Below the pieces are notes generated by a model, which was not told the origin of the DNA, made no database searches, and saw only the letters and a program-made list of their open reading frames with translations. This document shows positions 7,650 to 18,122 of a stretch of DNA of 64,000 nucleotides, piece after piece. Numbering within the stretch: position 1 is the first letter of the stretch; every line of letters starts with the position of its first letter. Origin of the DNA: Methanobrevibacter gottschalkii DSM 11977 (GTDB taxonomy: Archaea > Methanobacteriota > Methanobacteria > Methanobacteriales > Methanobacteriaceae); the NCBI RefSeq assembly GCF_003814835.1, contig NZ_RKRG01000001.1, forward strand, positions 434,001-498,000, read 5' to 3'. The translations under genes were made by a program, and so were the position numbers.

Positions 7650-10274
7650 ATGCAAGAAAAAATTTTAAAATTATATGAAAAAATCAAAGATCAGCTTTCT
7701 GAAGATGAATTTCAAGCTGAAATGGCAGAAATTCGTGAAAATAATGCAGATGTAACATTTTTTGATGATTTGGATATTGCACATATGGTTTTACAGAATC
7801 ATGGAATTGAAAATACAATTGCTCAAAAAGAAGAAGATACTAACCAATTATCTTTTGAATCTAGTGATGGGACTGGATTCACAATGACTGAAGAAATTTT
7901 GGAAAAATATAATAAGGTTAAAGATAAAATTTCTGAAGAAGAATTTTTAGCTAAAATGAAAGTTCATGCAGAAAAAAATGAGCATGCCTCATTCATGAAT
8001 GATGTTACATTTGCTGATATGGTAGTTGGTGAATTTATAACTGAGGAAGTAGAATCAGTCTCCCAATCACCAGAATTTTCTGATAAAGCTATTAGTGATC
8101 TTGAAGAAAACAGTAAAGATGTAACTGTGTCTGGTAGAGTAATATCTATTTCAAACCCAAGATCTTTTAAAACACGTAAAGGACAAAGTGGAGAAGTTTG
8201 CAATGTTGAGTTAAAGGATAATTCCGGTTCACTTAGGGCTGTTTTTTGGACTCAAAATATTAAACTTCTTAAAAATGTTAATGAAGGGGATATTATTCAA
8301 ATTAAAGGTGTGGATATTAAAGAAGGTTATTCGGGCCTTGAAGCTAATTTAAGACCAAGATCTATTCTTGTTCATTTAGAGGAGGATACTTCAAAATTCC
8401 CAGAATATAAAGAAGACATTACTGATATTGCAGATATTAAACCAGACACTAAAGTTAACATAATTGCAAGAATTATTAGAATTCCAACAATTAGAACTTA
8501 TGAAAAGAATGGTAAAGAAGGTAAGGTTGCATCTATTGAATTACAAGATTATTCTGGTAAAATTACTTATACTCTATGGAATAAAAATGTTGAACTTATT
8601 AATGATTTAGGTCTTGAAGATGGTGATTCAGTTAAAATCATCCAAGCTCAAGCTCGTGAGAGAATTAACAGGGATGGTGGAAGTGAACTGTCCTTAACTC
8701 ATTGGGATGGAAGAATCATTAAAGGGGAATTTGATGTTCCTGAAGTTAAGCAGGAGTTCACTCCTATTGGTGATGTATTTGAAGCGCAAGATGTTTCTAT
8801 TAAAGGCATTGTTTCAAGACTCCAAGATATTAAAACATTTTTAAGAAAAAGTGATGGTAGTGAAGGAAGACTAAGAAATTTTGATGTTAGAGATATCACA
8901 GGTGAGATAAGAGTAACTTTATGGGGTGATGACACAACTCTACCAATTAATAAGGGAGACATTATTAAAATAATTGGTGGTAATGTAAGATATGATGAAT
9001 ATACACAAAGTCAATATTCAATGAATACTAATTTTAACACTCAAATTACTATTAATCCTGAAAATTTATCTACTGAAGAACTGGATGAATTAAATACATT
9101 AAGAGAAGAATTAAGACCAACCCCAATTGGAGAAATTTACACCATTGATGATGATGGTATTGAAATTGATGTACGCGGTAGAATTCTTTCAGTAGATGAT
9201 GTCAATGAATTCCAAAGAGATGATGGAAGTGTTGGTATTGTACGTTCAATAATTTTTGCTGATGAATCTGGTAAAGTCAGATTGTCTTTATGGAATGAAC
9301 GTGCTGAAGAAGAATATATAGTAGGTGATGCATATCAAATTGAAAATGCAAGAACTAGACTTGGTATGTATAGCGTTGATTTAAATATTGGTAGTGGGGC
9401 TCGTCTTATTAAATTATCAGAAGAACAGGCTTCATCAATGTTTATTCCAGAATTATCCACATTAGAAAAAGCATTATATGACTACAAAAAAATCGAAGAA
9501 ATCGATGAAGATGATCAAGACATTATTATAATCGGTAGAGTAATTGAATTAAATGATATTCGTAACTTTGAAAGAGACAATGGTGATACTGGTTCTGTTA
9601 GAAATATTGAGCTTGCAGATGAAACCGGTTCTATGAGGGTTGTTTTATGGGATGATGATGCAAAAAGAGAGTTTGAAATTGGTCAACCAATTAAATTGCA
9701 AAATCCACGTTTTGACTTAGATAGGGATAATCGTATTGAAGCTATTGTAAATCGAAGTACTGCCATTTTAGAACCTAGTGAAAGTGAAATAGAAAAATTA
9801 CCTACTCAAGATGAATTAATGGAAGCAATTTATGTTCCTAAACCTATTGAAGCATTAACAGAAGATGATGTTAATGTTTGTGTAACTGGTACTATTAGTG
9901 ATATTGAATCAGATAGAGTTATTCGTAAAAAATGTCCTTCTTGTGGAAATAATATAGAAGAAAGTGAAGATGAATATATTTGTGACAATTGTGGTCATGT
10001 ATTTGATGAACCTAGATATCTTCTCATGGTTCCTTTAAGAATTGAAGATGATACCGGTTCAATTAAAGTCACTTTCTTTGATAAGTTAGCTGAAGAATTA
10101 ATTGGAATGAATAAAGAAGAAATTATCAATATTATTGAAGATGGTTATGGAATTGAAGATAAACTTGAAGACTTAAATGGTCAAACTATTGAAATTATAG
10201 CTAATGTTAGTTTTGATGAGTACAGCGAAGAGAATAGGTTAAATCCTAAGAAAATTTTATCAAAGTATATTTAA
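7650..10274 (+). CDS. rpa: replication protein A, multi-OB-fold single-stranded DNA-binding protein
   Basis: 874 residues. Binds single-stranded DNA in replication, recombination and repair. After an N-terminal region come repeated OB folds, each with a G-R-V/I strand and a variant of R-x-F-x-R-x-D-G-x-x-G-x-V/L-R-N-x-x-L-x-D-x-TG-x-x-R-V-x-LW: about residues 157-240, 265-350, 385-470, 510-600 and 630-715. A sixth C-terminal OB-like domain (about 755-874) holds a zinc finger with CPSCGNN and CDNCGH. Unusual is the N terminus: residues 1-50 and 79-130 are two copies of one helical module (EKILKLYEKIKDQLSEDEF versus EEILEKYNKVKDKISEEEF). Six OB domains is at the long end for euryarchaeal RPA. 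radA follows after 22 bases. Confidence 0.93.
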   Translation: MQEKILKLYEKIKDQLSEDEFQAEMAEIRENNADVTFFDDLDIAHMVLQNHGIENTIAQKEEDTNQLSFESSDGTGFTMTEEILEKYNKVKDKISEEEFLAKMKVHAEKNEHASFMNDVTFADMVVGEFITEEVESVSQSPEFSDKAISDLEENSKDVTVSGRVISISNPRSFKTRKGQSGEVCNVELKDNSGSLRAVFWTQNIKLLKNVNEGDIIQIKGVDIKEGYSGLEANLRPRSILVHLEEDTSKFPEYKEDITDIADIKPDTKVNIIARIIRIPTIRTYEKNGKEGKVASIELQDYSGKITYTLWNKNVELINDLGLEDGDSVKIIQAQARERINRDGGSELSLTHWDGRIIKGEFDVPEVKQEFTPIGDVFEAQDVSIKGIVSRLQDIKTFLRKSDGSEGRLRNFDVRDITGEIRVTLWGDDTTLPINKGDIIKIIGGNVRYDEYTQSQYSMNTNFNTQITINPENLSTEELDELNTLREELRPTPIGEIYTIDDDGIEIDVRGRILSVDDVNEFQRDDGSVGIVRSIIFADESGKVRLSLWNERAEEEYIVGDAYQIENARTRLGMYSVDLNIGSGARLIKLSEEQASSMFIPELSTLEKALYDYKKIEEIDEDDQDIIIIGRVIELNDIRNFERDNGDTGSVRNIELADETGSMRVVLWDDDAKREFEIGQPIKLQNPRFDLDRDNRIEAIVNRSTAILEPSESEIEKLPTQDELMEAIYVPKPIEALTEDDVNVCVTGTISDIESDRVIRKKCPSCGNNIEESEDEYICDNCGHVFDEPRYLLMVPLRIEDDTGSIKVTFFDKLAEELIGMNKEEIINIIEDGYGIEDKLEDLNGQTIEIIANVSFDEYSEENRLNPKKILSKYI

Positions 10275-10296
10275 ATAAAGAAAAGGAATGAGAATT

Positions 10297-11232
10297 ATGG
10301 TTGAATTAAGTGATTTACCAGGTGTTGGAGAAAAAACAGCAGAAAAATTAAGAGATGCAGGATTTGCTGACATGATGAGATTAGCAACTGCTACTGCAAA
10401 AGAACTATCCGTAAAAGCAGAAATTGGTGAAGGTGTTGCTGAAAAAGTTATTGAAGCTGCTCGTAGGTCTGAAAATATAGATTTTGAAACTGCATTAGAA
10501 GTTGATGAAAGAAGAAAAGATGTTGGTCATATTACTGTAGGTAGCCAAGAATTCAACGATTTAATTGGTGGAGGGATTGAAACTCAATCTATTACTGAAG
10601 TATTTGGTGAATTTGGATCTGGTAAAAGTCAAATTTCTCATGAATTAGCTGTAACTGTTCAATTACCTGAAGAATTAGGTGGTCTTGATGGTGAATGTGT
10701 ATTTGTTGATACTGAAAATACTTTCCGTCCAGAAAGGATTAGACAAATAGCTGAAGGTTTTGAATTAGATGTTGAAGAGGTTTTAGGAAGAATTCATGTT
10801 GCTCGTGCATTCAACTCTTCTCACCAAATTTTAATGGTTGATAAAATTAATGATTTAATTCAAAGTGGTAAAAATGTTAAATTAGTCATTGTTGATTCAT
10901 TAATGGCCCATTTCAGAGCAGAATATGTTGGAAGAGAGTCTTTAGCAGTAAGACAGCAAAAATTAAATCAACATTTACATTCACTTCAACAAATTGCTAA
11001 TACTTATAATGTTGCTGTATTTATTACTAATCAAGTTCAAGCTAAACCTGATTCATTCTTTGGAAGTCCTACAAAAGCTATTGGTGGTCATGTTTTAGGA
11101 CATGCTTCTACTTATAGAATTTGGCTTAAAAAAGGATTGGCTGGTAAAAGAATTGCACGTTTAGTTGATTCACCTCACTTGCCTGAAGGTGAATGTGTAT
11201 TTAAAATTACTAGTGAAGGTATTGTTAGTTAA
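10297..11232 (+). CDS. radA: DNA repair and recombination protein RadA
   Basis: Archaeal RecA/Rad51 recombinase, 311 residues from the ATG at 10297. An in-frame ATG at 10288 touches the AAAAGGA ribosome site, so the later start is preferred, and it matches the usual [11 protein letters not shown] start. N-terminal helix-hairpin-helix domain [12 protein letters not shown] at 7-18, Walker [10 protein letters not shown] at 104-112, Walker [12 protein letters not shown] around 197-207, ERIRQ after it for filament formation, and the loop [12 protein letters not shown]. It forms the ATP-dependent strand-exchange filament on single-stranded DNA. Co-transcription with RPA, which coats the same substrate, makes functional sense. 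No intein is present. Confidence 0.97.
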   Translation: MVELSDLPGVGEKTAEKLRDAGFADMMRLATATAKELSVKAEIGEGVAEKVIEAARRSENIDFETALEVDERRKDVGHITVGSQEFNDLIGGGIETQSITEVFGEFGSGKSQISHELAVTVQLPEELGGLDGECVFVDTENTFRPERIRQIAEGFELDVEEVLGRIHVARAFNSSHQILMVDKINDLIQSGKNVKLVIVDSLMAHFRAEYVGRESLAVRQQKLNQHLHSLQQIANTYNVAVFITNQVQAKPDSFFGSPTKAIGGHVLGHASTYRIWLKKGLAGKRIARLVDSPHLPEGECVFKITSEGIVS

Positions 11233-11340
11233 TTATTAATAAGTAATTAATATACTTCATTTTTTTTAAATTTTTTTCATTTTTTTCTATTTTTTTATTT
11301 CATTAACTACTTTTAAATACTATAAAATTTAATTATTTTT

Positions 11341-12246
11341 ATGGATGCTATAGCTATTACTATTTTTTCAATTATAATAATGATTGGATTAGGTTATTTT
11401 CTTAAAAGAATTGATTTTTTATCTAAGAAAGATATGGATCCATTTAATAAAATAGTAATGTATATTTTAATGCCATGTATGATATTTCATGCAATTTACA
11501 ATGCAGATTTATCATCACTTCCAAAATTAAGCCTATTGCCTTTTGTTATTTTGGCTTCATCAATTGTCACAGGAGTTATCTCATATTTTATTTTAAAAAG
11601 ATTAAATCTTGATGATAAACAGGTATGGAGTGTATTAGTTACTGTAATGATTGCTAATACTGCTTTTATGGGTTATCCAGTTACTTTAGGAATTTATGGT
11701 CAAACTGGGTTTTTAAGAGCAATATTTTGTGATATTGCAACATTATCCATGTTTTTATTATTGTCTTTTGTTTTAATTTTAAGATTCGGAGGAACAGTTA
11801 AGACAGCTATTAGGAAAATTGCTATTTTTCCACCATTATGGGCAGTTATTTTAGGTTTGATTTTCAATTTATTGAATATTCCAATTGGTGATGTTTGTGA
11901 ATATACTGTTAATTATTTAGGTCAGGGTGCTATTCCTTTAATCATGATTACTTTAGGTTTATCTATTGATTTTTCAGCATTAGCTAGAAGTAAATCCATG
12001 ATTATTTTTACTTCAATTATGAAGTTAGCGTTTTTCCCATTAGTTGCATTTTTACTTGCAACAAAATTAGGACTAGTTGATTTACAGTATAATGTTTCAA
12101 TTATTGAAGCGGCAATGCCTTCTGGAATGATGTCATTATTGCTTGCGATTACATATAAATTAGATTATGAATTGACGTCAGATTGTATACTGATCAATAC
12201 TGTAATCTCTTTGATTACACTACCGGTTATCATATCATTATTATAG
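11341..12246 (+). CDS. AEC-family permease (auxin efflux carrier / malonate-malate permease type)
   Basis: 301-residue integral membrane protein with about ten helices in two five-helix halves. Family landmarks: an N-terminal helix ending GYFLKRIDFLSKKD, then FNKIVMYILMPCMIF with the P-C break in helix 2, NTAFMGYPV in the first half, and AMPSGMMSLLLA in the second half, the paired N/P-rich half-helices of the bile-acid/AEC fold. The family exports or imports organic acids or amino acids; substrate unknown. It starts 108 bases after radA behind a T-rich stretch and stands alone before the long hdrA upstream region. I see no strong ribosome site, so a leaderless mRNA is possible. Confidence 0.85.
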   Translation: MDAIAITIFSIIIMIGLGYFLKRIDFLSKKDMDPFNKIVMYILMPCMIFHAIYNADLSSLPKLSLLPFVILASSIVTGVISYFILKRLNLDDKQVWSVLVTVMIANTAFMGYPVTLGIYGQTGFLRAIFCDIATLSMFLLLSFVLILRFGGTVKTAIRKIAIFPPLWAVILGLIFNLLNIPIGDVCEYTVNYLGQGAIPLIMITLGLSIDFSALARSKSMIIFTSIMKLAFFPLVAFLLATKLGLVDLQYNVSIIEAAMPSGMMSLLLAITYKLDYELTSDCILINTVISLITLPVIISLL

Positions 12247-12547
12247 CTAAAAATTGAATTTTTTTTTAACTCATTCTATTTTATTTTTTAAAATAAGTTA
12301 TATTTTATCTTTTTTTCAACTAAATATTCTTATTTGCTTGTTAATTCTAATTTGATATTATTTTTTCATTTATTTTATTTAATACTATATAAAGTTTACT
12401 CAAAGTATTTTATAGAAATGTTTATAAGTGTGTATTTACTACATAAGTATATCTAATACTATGTAAAATTTTTATAGTCTATTTTTAAAAAATTGCAATT
12501 TTTTATATATATTAGATATTTTTCACGACTTGTACAAGGTGAATTAT
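12247..12547 (+). promoter_or_regulatory. long hdrA upstream region with dyads
   Basis: 301 bases without a gene. After a T-tract for the permease it holds AATACT at 12381-12386 and AGTATT at 12404-12409 around a TATA-like ACTATATAAAG. An imperfect inverted repeat follows at 12440-12465 (TACATAAGTAT then ATACTATGTA). An 18-bp perfect palindrome AAAAAATTGCAATTTTTT is at 12487-12504, running into the TATA box TTTATATAT at 12502-12510. AAGGTGA at 12536-12542 is the ribosome site. The symmetry suggests regulator binding next to a strong promoter. Confidence 0.5.
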
Positions 12548-14539
12548 ATGGCAGAAGAAAAAAGAGATAATAATGAAGAATTAAGGATTGGTGTTTACGT
12601 CTGTCACTGTGGTGTAAACGTTGGTGGAGTTGTAGACTGTCCTAATGTTGCAGAATACGCTAAAACATTACCAAATGTAGTTCATTCAACTGACTACAAA
12701 TACATGTGTTCTGACCCAGGTCAAGCTATGATTCAAGAAGACATTAAAGAGAAAAACTTAAACAGAGTTGTTGTTGCAGCATGTTCTCCTCGTCTTCACG
12801 AACCTACCTTCCGTAGATGTGTTGAAGAAGCTGGATTAAACAAATTTTTATTTGAATTTGCTAATTTAAGAGAACAAGACTCTTGGGTACACATGAACGA
12901 ACCTGAAGCAGCTACTGAAAAAGCTAAAGATTTAGTACGTATGGCTGTTGCAAAAGCAAGATTGCTCGAACCATTAGAAGCTACTAAAGTAGCTGTAGAT
13001 AACAAAGCGTTAGTTATCGGTGGAGGAGTATGTGGTATTCAAACTGCATTAGATTTAGGTGATATGGGATTCAAAACATACATGGTAGAAAGAAACCCAA
13101 CCATTGGTGGAAGAATGGGACAATTAGATAAAACTTTCCCTACTCTTGACTGTTCAATGTGTATTTTAGCACCTAAAATGGTAGACTGTGCAAAACACGA
13201 AAACATAGAATTAATTTCATACGCAGAAGTTAAAGAAGTTGATGGATACATTGGAAACTTTACTGTAAAAGTAGAGAAAAAAGCAAGATACGTAGATGAA
13301 GATCTCTGTACCGGATGTGGAGCTTGTGTTGAAGCTTGTCCTATCGAAATACCTAACTACTACGATGAAGGTGTAGGTATGGTAAAAGCTGCATACATCC
13401 CATTCCCTCAAGCTGTACCATTATGTGCAACTATTGATAAAGATTACTGTATTGAATGTATGTTATGTACTCAAGCTTGTGGACCTGATGCAATAGATCA
13501 CAATCAAGAAGCTACTGAAATCGAATTAGAAGTTGGTACTATTGTAGCAGCTATCGGTTACGATCCATTTGATCCATCTGGAATTTACCAATACGGTTAC
13601 GGTCGTTACACTAACGTAATTACTGCTATGGAAATCGAAAGGATGATTAATGCATCCGGTCCTACTGGTGGACATGTAATCAAACCTTCCGATGGTATTG
13701 AACCTAAACGTGTAGCATTTATCCACTGTGTTGGTTCAAGAGATGAAACAATTGGTAAACCTTACTGTTCCAGAGTATGTTGTATGTACTCTATGAAAAA
13801 TGCTCAATTATGTATTGACCACGAACCTGATACTGAAGTAACTTGTTACTACATGGATATTCGTGCATTCGGTAAAGGATACGAAGAGTTCTACAAAACT
13901 TCTCAAGAAAAATATGGAATTGAATTTATCAGAGGTAAACCAGCACAAATCTTCGAAAATGATGATTTAACATTAACTATCAGAGCAGAAGATACTTTAC
14001 TTGGTAAAGTAACTGAATACACTTATGATTTAGTTGTATTAAGTGTAGGTCTCGAACATGCTGAAGGATCTGATGAACTCAGACAAACATTAGGTGTTTC
14101 CAAATCTGCAGATGGATTTTACATGGAAGCTCACCCAAAACTCAGGCCAGTTGACACATTAACTGATGGTGTTTACATTGCTGGTGTAGCACAAGGTCCT
14201 AAAGATATTCCTGACTCCGTAGCACAAGGTTCTGCTGCAGCATCAAGAGCAGCAATTCCAATGGCACAAGGAGAAGTAGAAATCGAACCTATTATTGCAT
14301 CTAACGATGAAGCTATTTGTGGTGCTTGCCAAGTATGTGTTGAATTATGTCCATACGGCGCTATTGCTATCGCAACTGGTGTAGGTGGAAAAGAATTTGC
14401 ACAAATTAACTCCGCATTATGTAAAGGATGTGGTACTTGTGTAGGTGCATGTCCATCTGGTGCAATGAACCAACAACACTTCAAAACAGAGCAAATTATG
14501 GCACAAATCAGTGCTGCTCTTGAAGACATAGGTAAATAG
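12548..14539 (+). CDS. hdrA: CoB--CoM heterodisulfide reductase subunit A
   Basis: 663 residues from the ATG at 12548, preceded by AAGGTGA; the in-frame TTG at 12530 is not used. HdrA is the flavin subunit of the electron-bifurcating MvhADG-HdrABC complex, which reduces CoM-S-S-CoB and ferredoxin with hydrogen. Landmarks: [14 protein letters not shown] at 18-31, the FAD loop [10 protein letters not shown] at 156-165, [19 protein letters not shown] at 187-205, ferredoxin motifs [12 protein letters not shown] at 254-265 and [13 protein letters not shown] at 301-313, and two further C-terminal [4Fe-4S] motifs, [12 protein letters not shown] and [12 protein letters not shown]. The Cys in DCSMC is encoded as Cys, not as selenocysteine. 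Codons such as AAC, TAC, TTC and GAC are much more frequent than in neighbours, as expected for a highly expressed gene. hdrBC is not adjacent. Confidence 0.97.
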   Translation: MAEEKRDNNEELRIGVYVCHCGVNVGGVVDCPNVAEYAKTLPNVVHSTDYKYMCSDPGQAMIQEDIKEKNLNRVVVAACSPRLHEPTFRRCVEEAGLNKFLFEFANLREQDSWVHMNEPEAATEKAKDLVRMAVAKARLLEPLEATKVAVDNKALVIGGGVCGIQTALDLGDMGFKTYMVERNPTIGGRMGQLDKTFPTLDCSMCILAPKMVDCAKHENIELISYAEVKEVDGYIGNFTVKVEKKARYVDEDLCTGCGACVEACPIEIPNYYDEGVGMVKAAYIPFPQAVPLCATIDKDYCIECMLCTQACGPDAIDHNQEATEIELEVGTIVAAIGYDPFDPSGIYQYGYGRYTNVITAMEIERMINASGPTGGHVIKPSDGIEPKRVAFIHCVGSRDETIGKPYCSRVCCMYSMKNAQLCIDHEPDTEVTCYYMDIRAFGKGYEEFYKTSQEKYGIEFIRGKPAQIFENDDLTLTIRAEDTLLGKVTEYTYDLVVLSVGLEHAEGSDELRQTLGVSKSADGFYMEAHPKLRPVDTLTDGVYIAGVAQGPKDIPDSVAQGSAAASRAAIPMAQGEVEIEPIIASNDEAICGACQVCVELCPYGAIAIATGVGGKEFAQINSALCKGCGTCVGACPSGAMNQQHFKTEQIMAQISAALEDIGK

Positions 14540-14543
14540 ATTT

Positions 14544-14577
14544 AGAGATTATATCTCTATTTCTTTTTTATTTTTTG
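14544..14577 (+). terminator. hairpin and T-tract after hdrA
   Basis: AGAGAT-TAT-ATCTCT at 14544-14558 followed by ATTTCTTTTTTATTTTTT. It lies 5 bases after the hdrA stop. Confidence 0.6.
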
Positions 14578-14772
14578 TCTGATTCATAATTTAACTTTTT
14601 TTCATAAATTAATAAATTCTATTAATTTAAAAATTTCTCATTTTATCATAATTTTTAACAATTTATATATAATATTTAAGATATATTTAATATAGACTAG
14701 TTTAAAATATTGATACATTCGCAAAAATTTAATTATTATAATGAGAATTTATCATGGATTATTGGTGATACT

Positions 14773-15948
14773 ATGAATGAGATATTTAGGACTTTTACAT
14801 CTGAATCTGTAACTCAGGGACATCCTGATAAAATTGCAGACATTGTTTCTGATGCAATATTGGATGCATATATGGCAAAAGATAAAAATTCCCATGTTGC
14901 ATGTGAAACCTGTTTAACAACTGATTTTTGTATGGTATTTGGAGAAATAACATCTGCAGGTCATTTATCTGAGAATGAAATTGAAGATATTATAAGGAAT
15001 ACAATTATTGAAATCGGTTATGATAATTCTGATTTAAAATTTGATGGGCATAGTTGTGAGATTTTAAACAAACTTCATGAACAATCTGCAGATATTAATC
15101 AGGGAGTTGATCGTGGAGATGATGAAACCGGAGCAGGTGATCAGGGTATGATGTTTGGTTTTGCAACTAATGAAACTGAATCATTAATGCCGTATCCAAT
15201 TGATCTTGCTCGTAAATTAACTAATAAATTAACAGAACTTAGAGAAACTGGAGAAATTCCATATTTAAGACCTGACGGTAAAGCCCAAGTATCTGTAAAT
15301 TATGATAAAGAGGGGAATGTTGTTTCACTCGATGCAGTGGTATTGTCAACTCAGCATGATGAATCAATGTCTGATAATCAAGAACAATTAAAAGAGGATA
15401 TTCGTGAAAAGCTATTTAAAGCAGTTATTCCAGAGGAATTAATGACTGAAAATACTAAAGAACATATCAATCCAACTGGAAAATTTGAAATTGGTGGTCC
15501 TCATGGAGATGCAGGATTAACAGGTCGTAAAATCATTGTTGATACTTATGGAGGATATGCTCGTCATGGTGGAGGAGCATTTTCAGGTAAAGACTGCACT
15601 AAAGTTGATAGAAGTGCATGTTACATGGCGAGATATATTGCCAAAAATATCGTAGCAAGCGGACTTGCTTCTAAATGTGAAATTCAATTATCTTATGCAA
15701 TTGGAGTTGCAGAACCAACTTCCGTAATGGTGGATACCTTTGGAACTGGAGCAAATATTGGAGATTTAACTTTTGAGAAAATAGTACGTGAAAACTTCAA
15801 ATTAACTCCAGATGGAATTATTGAAACATTAGGTTTAAGAGACATTACTTATAAACAAACTGCTAAATATGGCCATTTTGGTATTGATGGTCTTCCATGG
15901 GAAAAAACTGATAAAATTGATGAGTTGAGAAAATATATTAAAAATTAA
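14773..15948 (+). CDS. metK: S-adenosylmethionine synthetase, bacterial-type MetK
   Basis: Makes S-adenosylmethionine from methionine and ATP. 391 residues from the ATG at 14773, chosen because GGTGAT at 14764-14769 precedes it; an in-frame TTG at 14710 has none. The protein is of the bacterial/eukaryotic MetK type, not the divergent archaeal MAT. It has [20 protein letters not shown] near the N terminus, [33 protein letters not shown] and [20 protein letters not shown], all signature segments of the bacterial enzyme. Most archaea use the archaeal form, so transfer from a bacterium, possibly a gut neighbour, is the likely origin. It is a single-gene unit with a TATA-like TTATATATAA near 14663 and a hairpin terminator behind it. 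Confidence 0.95.
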   Translation: MNEIFRTFTSESVTQGHPDKIADIVSDAILDAYMAKDKNSHVACETCLTTDFCMVFGEITSAGHLSENEIEDIIRNTIIEIGYDNSDLKFDGHSCEILNKLHEQSADINQGVDRGDDETGAGDQGMMFGFATNETESLMPYPIDLARKLTNKLTELRETGEIPYLRPDGKAQVSVNYDKEGNVVSLDAVVLSTQHDESMSDNQEQLKEDIREKLFKAVIPEELMTENTKEHINPTGKFEIGGPHGDAGLTGRKIIVDTYGGYARHGGGAFSGKDCTKVDRSACYMARYIAKNIVASGLASKCEIQLSYAIGVAEPTSVMVDTFGTGANIGDLTFEKIVRENFKLTPDGIIETLGLRDITYKQTAKYGHFGIDGLPWEKTDKIDELRKYIKN

Positions 15949-15959
15949 ATGAAAATTTA

Positions 15960-15988
15960 AACCTCTCCTGAGGTTAAGTTTTTTTATT
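15960..15988 (+). terminator. intrinsic-like terminator after metK
   Basis: AACCTC-TCCT-GAGGTT at 15960-15975 followed by AAG and a long T-tract. It begins 12 bases after the metK stop. Confidence 0.7.
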
Positions 15989-16152
15989 TTTTTCTGTTAA
16001 TGCATTTTTTTAAGTTATTTTTATTCTTTTTTGTTTGATTTTTTGTTAATTAATATAATATCATTGTTTTAAGATTAATTTTCATAAATATTATATTAAA
16101 TGATTTACAAAAATTAAATTATAATTATTTAATTGGATATTAGGTGTAGTAA

Positions 16153-17421
16153 ATGACTAATTATCATGATGAAATTTTAAATTTTGAAAAAATTGCAAAA
16201 GAACATACTGAATACATGAGAAATAGTGTAAATCTCATTGCTTCTGAAAACGTTACTAGTGTGGAAGTAACTGAAGCATTAGCTACTGATTTTGCTCACA
16301 GATATGCTGAAGGACAAGCTTTTGAAAGATTTTATGAAGGATGCCAGTACGTAGATTTAATTGAAGACAGAACCAAAAAACTTTCATGTAAAGTATATGA
16401 CTGTGATTATGCTAATGTTCAACCTGTTTCTGGTGTAACTGCAAATCTTGCAGCATTTTTTGGATTTTCAAATCCTGGTGAAAAAGTTATGGCTTTAGAA
16501 GTACCGTCTGGAGGCCATATCTCTCATGCAGATGTAAGTGCTGCGGGTATTCGTGGATTAAAAACTGTATTCCACCCATTAGATAAAGATATCATGAATA
16601 TTGATATTGATGCAATGAACAAAAAAATCATTGAAGAGAAACCAAAAATTATTTTATTCGGTGGAAGTTTATTCTTGTTCCCTCATCCAATTAAAGAGGC
16701 ACGTGAAGCTGCTGATGAAGTTGGAGCAAAAATCATGTATGATGGAGCTCATGTATTAGGCTTAATTGCAGGAGGGCAATTCCAACAACCTCTTAAAGAA
16801 GGAGCTGATTTAATGATGGGAAGTACTCACAAAACATTCCCTGGTCCTCAAGGAGGAATTATTCTCTCACATGAAGAAAATGCAGAAATTATTGATAATG
16901 CAGTTTTCCCTGGTGTAGTAAGCAACCACCATTTACACCACTTACTTGGTTTAGGTATTGCTACTGCTGAAATGTTGGAATTTGGTGAAGATTATGCAAA
17001 ACAAATCATCAAAAATGCTCAAGCATTAGGTCAAGCAATGTATGAAAGAGGATTTGATGTATTATGTGAAGAACAAGGGTTCACCCAATCCCATCAAATT
17101 GCAGTAAATTTAACTAATATTAGATCAGCATCTGATATTGCACGTGAATTAGCTGATAATAATGTTATCTTAAACAAAAATCTTTTACCTGGAGATAATA
17201 GGGATAATTCTGATGATCCATCTGGTATCAGGATAGGTACTCAAGAAATTACTAGGAGGGGATTAAAAGAAAAAGAAATGGATGAAGTTGCTGAGTTTAT
17301 AAAACGTGTTGCTGTTGATAAAGAAAATATTGCTGATGAAGTAGCTGAATTCATGAATCAATACACTAAACTCGACTATGCATTCTCTGATAGAGATGCT
17401 TACCAATATCACAGATTATAG
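16153..17421 (+). CDS. glyA: serine hydroxymethyltransferase
   Basis: PLP enzyme interconverting serine and glycine with transfer of the C1 unit; in methanogens the carrier is tetrahydromethanopterin. 422 residues, the usual length. [10 protein letters not shown] at 27-36, HRYAEG at 49-54, [10 protein letters not shown] at 118-127, YDGAHVLGL at 196-204 and the PLP lysine K227 in [14 protein letters not shown]. The next gene starts 8 bases downstream and encodes a flavoprotein of the dihydromethanopterin-reductase family, so the pair probably joins pterin and C1 metabolism. The ATG at 16153 has a weak ribosome site, GGTGTAG, 5-11 bases upstream. Confidence 0.96.
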   Translation: MTNYHDEILNFEKIAKEHTEYMRNSVNLIASENVTSVEVTEALATDFAHRYAEGQAFERFYEGCQYVDLIEDRTKKLSCKVYDCDYANVQPVSGVTANLAAFFGFSNPGEKVMALEVPSGGHISHADVSAAGIRGLKTVFHPLDKDIMNIDIDAMNKKIIEEKPKIILFGGSLFLFPHPIKEAREAADEVGAKIMYDGAHVLGLIAGGQFQQPLKEGADLMMGSTHKTFPGPQGGIILSHEENAEIIDNAVFPGVVSNHHLHHLLGLGIATAEMLEFGEDYAKQIIKNAQALGQAMYERGFDVLCEEQGFTQSHQIAVNLTNIRSASDIARELADNNVILNKNLLPGDNRDNSDDPSGIRIGTQEITRRGLKEKEMDEVAEFIKRVAVDKENIADEVAEFMNQYTKLDYAFSDRDAYQYHRL

Positions 17422-17429
17422 AGATTAAA

Positions 17430-18122
17430 ATGAGAATAGGATTTGCATTTACTGGGGCCGGTCATTTACTTAAAGAATCAGTACAAGTGGCTGAAAAACT
17501 TGCAAATGATCATGAGGTTACCATATTTTTATCTGGTGCTGCGGAAGAAGTTCTTAAAATGTATGGGCTTTATGAAAGAGTTAAAAGCTTAACTGGTGGA
17601 AAATACCGTGAACTTGCAACTGATTCTGATCAAAAATTTTCATATCCAATAACTGGTCGTCTTTCTCTTGGAAAGTATGATTTATTAATTGTTTCACCGG
17701 CTACAGCAAATACGGTTTCAAAAATCGTTTATGGGATAGCAGATACTTTAGTAACAAATGCTGTTGCTCAATCTGGTAAAGGTGCTGTTCCAGTATATAT
17801 GGTGCCTGTTGATATTCACCCAGGTCCGATTGATACAGTTCTTCCATCTAAAATGGAATTATCTAAATGTCAAAGTTGTGATGATTGTTTTGCATCTATT
17901 GCCTGTGAACAAGGTGCAATTCTTCCACATGAAGAAATAGATTTAACAAAATGTATTGGTTGCGGTTTGTGCAGGAACACATGTCCGTATGATGCAATTT
18001 CTGAAGGCAAAATCATAACAATCTATATGAGGGATATTGATATTGAAAATACCTGTAAGTTATCAAGTATTGATAATATTCAAATATTTGAAAATCCACA
18101 CGAAATCTTAGATAAAATCTAA
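17430..18122 (+). CDS. archaeoflavoprotein / dihydromethanopterin reductase (DmrX/AfpA-like) with two [4Fe-4S] motifs
   Basis: 230 residues. The N-terminal part is a flavoprotein domain of the UbiX/lactate-synthase type: FAFTGAGHLLKESVQ at 5-19, the phosphate-binding SPATANTVSK and the conserved YGIADTLVTNA. The C-terminal part has CQSCDDCFASIAC and CIGCGLCRNTCP, a bacterial-ferredoxin-like pair, although the first motif is irregular. This is the layout of archaeal AfpA and the acceptor-type dihydromethanopterin reductase, which reduces H2MPT to H4MPT with ferredoxin-like donors. Linkage to glyA supports a methanopterin role. The 3' end overlaps the convergent DUF192 gene by 15 bases. Confidence 0.8.
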   Translation: MRIGFAFTGAGHLLKESVQVAEKLANDHEVTIFLSGAAEEVLKMYGLYERVKSLTGGKYRELATDSDQKFSYPITGRLSLGKYDLLIVSPATANTVSKIVYGIADTLVTNAVAQSGKGAVPVYMVPVDIHPGPIDTVLPSKMELSKCQSCDDCFASIACEQGAILPHEEIDLTKCIGCGLCRNTCPYDAISEGKIITIYMRDIDIENTCKLSSIDNIQIFENPHEILDKI

